Shown here: in pieces, positions 7,223 to 11,078 of the stretch
Layout: each line of letters opens with the position of its first letter
Position numbering within the stretch: position 1 is the stretch's first letter
Source: Candidatus Sifarchaeum marinoarchaea
Lineage (GTDB): Archaea; Asgardarchaeota; Sifarchaeia; Borrarchaeales; Borrarchaeaceae
Length of the DNA stretch: 11,078 nt
Assembly (NCBI GenBank): GCA_016294985.1
Contig: JAECRW010000045.1
Location: 1-11,078 of the forward strand
Reading direction: 5' to 3'
Made by a program: the position numbers and the translations under genes
Notes under the pieces: generated by a model
The model's input: only the letters and a program-made list of their open reading frames with translations
The model's database searches: none
What the model was told of the DNA's origin: nothing

Positions 7223-7639
7223 TTATTCTTCTTTCGTTACCTCTTCATAGAACTCTACAGCATCCTCAAAACTCATAAGATTAGCTAGTTCTGCGTCAAG
7301 GTCTGAAGGGTCCACTATGATCATCCAGCCTTCATCATAAGGAGAGTCGTTTACCAATTCTGGACTGTCTTCCAACTCTTCATTGACTGCAGCGATAGTT
7401 CCACTGATTGGTGAAATCAAGTCGCTAACAGTTTTTACGCTCTCGACTTCGCCGAAACTATCACCTTGGCTTACTTCGTCGCCCTTATCCAATAGATCTA
7501 CTACGACAACTTCTTTGAGTTGTTTTTGGGCGTGGTCAGAGAGACCCACTTTGCATTTGCCACTCTCCACTTTTAACCACACGTGATCCTTTGTATAGTA
7601 GAGTCCTTCAGGTACCTCTAAATCATTAACAGTTACCAT
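7223..7639 (-). CDS. gcvH: Glycine cleavage system H protein / lipoyl carrier
   Basis: The H protein carries a lipoyl group on one lysine and shuttles aminomethyl and dithiol intermediates between the P, T and L proteins. The 138-residue length is normal. The lipoyl site is ESVKTVSD with Lys69, and the downstream VNDSPYDEGWM segment is the expected family signature. GAGGTG lies seven bases before the ATG. No gcvP, gcvT, lipoate ligase or dihydrolipoamide dehydrogenase is visible in the window, so its partner is unknown; H-like lipoate-binding proteins also serve Hdr-like sulfur pathways, but the hdr genes here are over 3.5 kb away. The approximately 310 bases before the start hold a folded RNA with the nearest clear promoter, so gcvH may be read from that promoter. 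Confidence 0.93.
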   Translation of the reverse strand: MVTVNDLEVPEGLYYTKDHVWLKVESGKCKVGLSDHAQKQLKEVVVVDLLDKGDEVSQGDSFGEVESVKTVSDLISPISGTIAAVNEELEDSPELVNDSPYDEGWMIIVDPSDLDAELANLMSFEDAVEFYEEVTKEE

Positions 7640-7671
7640 AGGATAACACCTCTAATCTTTATTGTTACATT

Positions 7672-7950
7672 ATGGGGAGGGTATGGAAAGTACCGTTCCT
7701 TTCATAATAGACATCCATTCCCTAAGGAAATGGTGCCTATCCACTCACCAGCAGGCGAGTAGAGTCACCGCTAGGACGGTTGAGCGGGATACCTGCCGCC
7801 ATATAGGGGACAGGTCTTGTACGAAACGGTAACTTTCTGTCAACGTTCCCGTAGAATCGACCGCGTACGGGAGTGTTGCATTGAAGCCTTTGGCGTCTTC
7901 CCAGGGCGAATTCAATAACCGCTGGGGTTCTCAATACACTCGATTCCCAT
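7672..7950 (-). ncRNA. Strongly structured RNA of unknown class, ncRNA or gcvH leader
   Basis: A protein-free stretch of over 300 bases, with about 51% GC by hand count at 7681-7950 against AT-rich flanks, folds into many helices. At the 5' end is a junction: 7940-7946 pairs with 7854-7860 (7 bp), 7936-7939 with 7873-7876, 7926-7929 with 7917-7920, and 7911-7916 with 7880-7885. Then come hairpins at 7821-7852, 7791-7815, 7765-7783, 7741-7762 (9 bp), 7707-7740 (15 bp) and 7682-7706, and the ends can pair (7946-7950 with 7672-7676). In the 7707-7740, 7741-7762 and 7821-7852 helices, pairs are G-U on the minus strand but A-C on the plus strand, which fixes the strand. A TATA box precedes it. I found no full match to RNase P (only isolated ACAGAAA and GGGAAG), SRP (no GGAAG/GCAGC S-domain), 5S, tRNA or known riboswitches. 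Confidence 0.65.
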
Positions 7951-7970
7951 CTCGTATATGACCCTTCTGC

Positions 7971-7978
7971 TTTATAAA
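7971..7978 (-). promoter_or_regulatory. TATA box of the structured RNA
   Basis: TTTATAAA is centred about 26 bases before GGGAATCGAG on the minus strand, so transcription should start near 7948-7950, exactly where the folded region begins. It is a self-complementary TATA box, but only the minus direction leads into the RNA. A second, weaker candidate is GTATATAC at 8028-8035, which would start the transcript near 8005. Confidence 0.6.
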
Positions 7979-8001
7979 CCCAGCCAGCATGGGCATGGGG
8001 A

Positions 8002-8025
8002 TTTATGACCAGAGTTGGTCATAAA
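8002..8025. promoter_or_regulatory. Inverted repeat, probable operator upstream of the structured RNA
   Basis: TTTATGACC (8002-8010) and GGTCATAAA (8017-8025) are perfect 9-base arms around a 6-base centre. A third, near-identical half site, TATATGACC, lies at 7955-7963 between the TATA box and the inferred transcript start. Half sites on both sides of the TATA box suggest binding of a dimeric regulator. A hairpin ending the upstream gene's transcript is an alternative, but that gene already has a T-tract at 8084-8095. Confidence 0.45.
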
Positions 8026-8083
8026 GGTGTATATACTCAATAACAGATAACAACCCCTTTAAAATTTTAACCCAAAAATCTTT

Positions 8084-8095
8084 AAAATAAAAAAT
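8084..8095 (-). terminator. Oligo-T terminator of the BioD-like/DRTGG gene
   Basis: The minus strand reads TTTTTTATTTT about 10 bases after the stop codon at 8104, a typical hairpin-free archaeal terminator. Confidence 0.55.
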
Positions 8096-8103
8096 ACCAG
8101 AAT

Positions 8104-9171
8104 CTAACTCTTTAAAACTTCCAAAATCTTTCGCCAGTCAACGTGTTTCTCGATCAATTCTTTCATAAGCTTGATCGTACTGAGTTTTGGTCGTGTTTTA
8201 CCTACGATACCTTCAAGTTTTCTAACGGTACTGAATGTGTCATATGGCACCAAAATGACAGGGACACCTCTCTCATCTGCTTTAACTAACACATGAGTGC
8301 TGGGATGCAAGTTACCTGTGAGGATAAGCACGGATGTATCAGTTGTAAGCGCTGCTAAAGCAGTGTCTGGTCTGTCTCCGCCGAGTATCACGGCCTTACG
8401 AACAGATCTTCTAAACCAACGTAAGGAGGCTTCGGGACTCATAGCTCCCACAAGAAAGTCTTCGACAATTAAATCATCCATTTTATCCTTACCAACAAGG
8501 ATTTCCCCTCCCCCCAATGCATTGAAGATATCTGAGACTGATGGAGCGATGATACGGGTTTCTGCGGGAATTATTCCAAAGACTGGGACATTGAGTTGTT
8601 CCAATAATGGGCTTGTGACCCCTTTAATGCGCTCCAGTACGTAAGTCTCGATATAATTAAAAATAATTCCTGAACATATATTAGAGCCAGTTCTTTGCTC
8701 TAGAAAGAATTTTTCTCTTAAGATAGTATCAGTTATTCGATCATCCTTTCCAGTAACGATAAGAATCATTTTTGAGTCAAATTTTTTCGCGAGCATAGCA
8801 GCATCAAGGTCAAGACTGATATAATCATGTAAGCAGCATGAACTCTCTATAAGTAGAATATCGGCATCCGCAGAGAGTTTTTCATACGCTGTTTGAATTT
8901 TTTGATGAAATTCTTCTTTTCTGCTCATTTCCTCAAGGTAGCGAGTTGGTCTCAATAATATTGGGCTAATAAGTTCGAGGGGATAATCCAACTCAAGAAC
9001 AGTTTTAGCGAGGTGGGCGTCTTCATCGTGTACATCTTCATGAATGCCGGGTTTACCAATAGGTTTGAAATATCCAACGGTGTATCCTTGATCTTTGAGT
9101 AAAAGTGCTAATGCCATACTTACGGATGTTTTTCCAGAATATCCAGTTGGAGAGGTGATAAACAACTTCAT
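8104..9171 (-). CDS. BioD-like (AAA_26) and DRTGG domain protein, phosphotransacetylase N-terminal type
   Basis: The 355-residue protein resembles the N-terminal, non-catalytic half of long phosphotransacetylases (COG0857) but lacks the acetyltransferase domain. An N-terminal P-loop NTPase domain of the dethiobiotin synthetase type (about 1-210) starts with FITSPTGYSGKTSVSMAL and continues with FKPIGKP and LLIESS. A DRTGG domain follows (about 210-325), with VGAMSPE, AVILGGDRPD and ILTGNLHPS. The role is unknown; stand-alone members occur in archaea near ADP-forming acetyl-CoA synthetases, as here (104 bases after the alpha-beta gene), so a regulatory or accessory role in acyl-CoA metabolism is inferred. 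I chose the ATG at 9171: GGAGG (9181-9185) is nine bases before it but directly abuts the other in-frame ATG at 9180, leaving no room for initiation there. Confidence 0.82.
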   Translation of the reverse strand: MKLFITSPTGYSGKTSVSMALALLLKDQGYTVGYFKPIGKPGIHEDVHDEDAHLAKTVLELDYPLELISPILLRPTRYLEEMSRKEEFHQKIQTAYEKLSADADILLIESSCCLHDYISLDLDAAMLAKKFDSKMILIVTGKDDRITDTILREKFFLEQRTGSNICSGIIFNYIETYVLERIKGVTSPLLEQLNVPVFGIIPAETRIIAPSVSDIFNALGGGEILVGKDKMDDLIVEDFLVGAMSPEASLRWFRRSVRKAVILGGDRPDTALAALTTDTSVLILTGNLHPSTHVLVKADERGVPVILVPYDTFSTVRKLEGIVGKTRPKLSTIKLMKELIEKHVDWRKILEVLKS

Positions 9172-9180
9172 TTTATGCAT

Positions 9181-9244
9181 CCTCCTGTGGGGAGCGGTAC
9201 TAATTATCCCGCTAATGGAGTATCATTTGAATTTTTAATAATTT
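9181..9244 (-). promoter_or_regulatory. Possible promoter and leader of the BioD-like/DRTGG gene
   Basis: On the minus strand an AT-rich TATTAAAAATT box (about 9231-9242) predicts a transcript start near 9211, a leader of about 40 bases and the GGAGG ribosome site at 9185-9181. An inverted repeat, AGCGG (9193-9197) and CCGCT (9209-9213), sits at the inferred start. Cotranscription from the upstream synthetase gene is equally possible. Confidence 0.35.
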
Positions 9245-9270
9245 CTTTTCTTGAATCTATTGTTGATTGA

Positions 9271-9287
9271 TAGAATTTCAAATTCTA
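9271..9287. repeat. 17-base perfect palindrome over the synthetase stop codon
   Basis: TAGAATTTCAAATTCTA has perfect eight-base arms around one base and includes the TAG stop of the alpha-beta synthetase gene (9285-9287). As RNA it could form a six-pair hairpin with a five-base loop. No T-tract follows, so it is not a clear terminator. Confidence 0.35.
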
Positions 9288-11078
9288 GTATTGCGTTATG
9301 CTTATTTTAACATCAAGCGCAGACGCGCCTTCGCCTTCGTTATAAGCAAATAAAGGATTAATATCCATTTCCACTATCTCTGGAAATTCAGTTACAAGTT
9401 GAGAAACCCTCAAAATCATGTCTACGACACTATCTATGTCAGCGGGAGGTTCGCCCCGTACACCTCTTAATAAGGTACCTGCTGCTTTGGTTTCTGCAAT
9501 CATTTCTTTAGCATCTTTACGTGACATTGGCGCTAGTCTGAAGGTGACGTCTTTTAAGACTTCAACAAAAATACCACCAAGGCCAAACATAACAAGGGGG
9601 CCAAAAGTCAAATCCCTTGACATTCCAATGATCAATTCACGCCCTTTGGGGTTCATTTTTTGCACTTGCACGCCATAAATTTTTGCTTGTGGCATATAAC
9701 GAACGGCATTTTCAATAATTTGATTAAAAGTGTCGATTATCTCCTTTTCATCACTACTTTGTAATCCCAGACGTACTGCGCCAATATCCGTCTTGTGAAT
9801 GATTTGAGGCGAAGCAATTTTCAATGCCACAGGACCACCATTCCCAATTTGTTGTGCTAAATCTACGGCCTCGAAGGCTGATCTTGCTAACCGAGTTGCT
9901 GGAGTTATTATTCCGTAAGCATTGGCTACAGCAATGGCCTCATGTCCTAATAAATTCTTTCGGTTATCCTGTCTTACTTTGCTGAATATCTCATGTACTT
10001 CTGAGGGGCTTACGTCTGGAAATGGTTCAGGTAATGTACGTTCTTTTTCTTTCAGATACGCTGAATATTTTGCCAATTGCGACATTACGGCAACAGCACG
10101 TTCAGGAAAAGGAAAATTCGCAATACCAGACATTCTAAGTTTATTGTCCCCTTTTTGAGCGTCAACGCCGCCAATAAAACTCGTCATGATTGGTTTATTG
10201 GACCGTAGAGCAATATTTGCAATAACTTCAGCAGTAGCCTCAATTTCTGTCATAGCTTGAACTGTTAGAAGGACAATGATACAATCGATATTGTCGTCCT
10301 GCGCAGCAATTTCCAAGGTAAATTTGAATCTATCAGCCTTTGCGTCTCCGAGGACATCTATTGGATTGTGTTTACCGGCTTCAGTTGGGAGTCCTTCTCT
10401 TAATTTTTCAATCGTTTCATGGGAAAATGCAGCAAGTTTGAGACCATATTTATCGGCGGCATCCGTTGCAATAATACCGGGGCCCCCTGCATTTGTAATT
10501 ATCGCCACCCTGTTGCCTTTAGGTAGTGAAGTCTTTGAAAAGGCCTCAGCTAGATCGAAAAGTTCTTCCATTTGTGCAGCACGAATAATTCCTAATTGCT
10601 TAAAGGCTGTATCATATGCTTTGTCCATCCCTGCTAAAGTCCCTGTATGCGAAGATACCGCTCTCGCGCCCGCTGCTGAAACTCCTGATTTAATGATAAT
10701 AACAGGCTTTTTTCGCGTCGCACGACCAACGTGAGTAAGAAATTTCTTCCCATCTTTCACACCTTCAATGTAGGTGAGTATAACATTTGTATTGGGATCT
10801 TCTGATAGCGCTGCTATAAATTCTGTCTCACTTAGCCCCGCTTTATTCCCAAGACTAATGAATCTACTAAAACCAATGTTTTCTTCTAAGCTCCAATCGA
10901 GAATGCCTGTACATAATGCACCACTTTGAGAAATGAAGCCAACCGATCCATGGAGAGGCATTTTCGATGCAAATGAGGCGTTAATTGGCGTGAAAGTGCT
11001 GATCATTCCGAGACAATTCGGACCAAGCAAATCAATATTATACTGTTTACATAGTCTAATCAATTCACGCTCTAAGCG
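9285..11078 (-). CDS. ADP-forming acyl-CoA (acetyl-CoA) synthetase, fused alpha-beta order (5' partial)
   Basis: This is a second enzyme of the kind that makes ATP from acyl-CoA, ADP and phosphate. The frame stays open to the window edge (Arg-Leu-Glu-Arg-Glu before the TTG at 11063), so the N-terminal CoA-binding domain lies outside. Visible are LLGPNCLGMI, ISQSGAL, and the SHTG motif whose catalytic histidine codon is at 10647-10649. The C-terminal ATP-grasp module follows, with VALKIASPQIIHKTD, FGLGGIFVE and MDINPLF. The order alpha then beta is the common fused form, unlike the copy at 530. The beta modules share motifs closely (FGLGGIFVE, LKDV, RGEP, DID), pointing to paralogy. This copy keeps the canonical GPNCLG and SQSGAL sequences, so it is the better candidate for a standard acetyl-CoA synthetase. 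It lies directly upstream of the BioD-like/DRTGG gene. Confidence 0.92.
   Translation of the reverse strand, partial: RLERELIRLCKQYNIDLLGPNCLGMISTFTPINASFASKMPLHGSVGFISQSGALCTGILDWSLEENIGFSRFISLGNKAGLSETEFIAALSEDPNTNVILTYIEGVKDGKKFLTHVGRATRKKPVIIIKSGVSAAGARAVSSHTGTLAGMDKAYDTAFKQLGIIRAAQMEELFDLAEAFSKTSLPKGNRVAIITNAGGPGIIATDAADKYGLKLAAFSHETIEKLREGLPTEAGKHNPIDVLGDAKADRFKFTLEIAAQDDNIDCIIVLLTVQAMTEIEATAEVIANIALRSNKPIMTSFIGGVDAQKGDNKLRMSGIANFPFPERAVAVMSQLAKYSAYLKEKERTLPEPFPDVSPSEVHEIFSKVRQDNRKNLLGHEAIAVANAYGIITPATRLARSAFEAVDLAQQIGNGGPVALKIASPQIIHKTDIGAVRLGLQSSDEKEIIDTFNQIIENAVRYMPQAKIYGVQVQKMNPKGRELIIGMSRDLTFGPLVMFGLGGIFVEVLKDVTFRLAPMSRKDAKEMIAETKAAGTLLRGVRGEPPADIDSVVDMILRVSQLVTEFPEIVEMDINPLFAYNEGEGASALDVKISITQY

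Noticed and set aside
7821..7852. tRNA or tRNA-like element within the folded RNA
   Set aside because: No GGTTCRAATCC T-loop, acceptor stem or anticodon arm could be placed; the pairs belong to one long hairpin.
7737..7934. 65-residue minus-strand open frame, Arg- and Pro-rich
   Set aside because: It lies inside the folded RNA, resembles no protein family and has no ribosome site; the frame is a by-product of the GC-rich RNA.
7672..7950. RNase P RNA as the identity of the folded RNA
   Set aside because: The minus strand has GGGAAGACGCC and ACAGAAA at roughly plausible positions, but no 3' ACAGAAnCCGGCUUA-like segment to close the P4 pseudoknot. The plus strand has GGAAAGTACC and GAAACGGTAA but also lacks the 3' element, and its helices have A-C mismatches.
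7672..7950. SRP (7S) RNA as the identity of the folded RNA
   Set aside because: The region folds into local hairpins, not a long rod, and lacks the conserved helix 8 GGAAG/GCAGC segments and the Alu UGUAAC.

Overview
The window looks like a piece of chromosome from an uncultivated, strictly anaerobic archaeon with an AT-rich genome. The evidence is a set of archaeal families (HdrB/HdrC-type heterodisulfide reductase subunits, an archaeal-type phosphoglycerate kinase, two ADP-forming acyl-CoA synthetases, a stand-alone BioD-like/DRTGG protein), promoters with TATA boxes about 25 bases before the inferred start, oligo-T terminators without hairpins, and Shine-Dalgarno sites such as GGTGA and GGAGG. 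The lineage cannot be fixed from this sequence; a Bathyarchaeia-like or other fermentative/acetogenic archaeon would fit, but that is inference.

Layout. Positions 2-370 (+) hold the 3' part of a proline-rich TM2-domain membrane protein, which converges on the next gene. Positions 530-4105 (-) hold hdrC-hdrB (ATGA overlap) followed by a 707-residue ADP-forming acyl-CoA synthetase in which the ATP-grasp (beta) module precedes the CoA-binding/ligase (alpha) module. A divergent intergenic region (4106-4381) leads to pgk (+, 4382-5620). Pgk converges on a CoA-disulfide-reductase/NADH-oxidase-type flavoprotein (-, 5671-7011). Then comes gcvH (-, 7223-7639), preceded by about 300 bases with no protein gene that hold a strongly folded, comparatively GC-rich RNA (-, about 7672-7950) with a clear TATA box. 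Further on are the BioD-like/DRTGG protein (-, 8104-9171) and a second ADP-forming acyl-CoA synthetase (-, 9285-11078, cut by the window edge) with the opposite module order, alpha then beta.

Working together. The two synthetases would turn acyl-CoA plus ADP and phosphate into a carboxylic acid, CoA and ATP, the usual energy-conserving last step of archaeal peptide, sugar or acetyl-CoA fermentation. Pgk serves glycolysis/gluconeogenesis. HdrBC and the CoA-disulfide-reductase-like enzyme both act on thiols and disulfides, and the H protein carries lipoyl-bound one-carbon or dithiol chemistry. The common theme is CoA/thiol-centred energy metabolism; this is inferred from gene families and neighbourhood only.

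The most interesting item is the folded RNA before gcvH. Several of its helices pair through G-U on the minus strand where the plus strand would have A-C mismatches, so the RNA is most likely read from the minus strand. I could not match it to RNase P, SRP, 5S, tRNA or a riboswitch class I know. No separate gcvH promoter is evident between it and the gene, so it may be a structured mRNA leader.
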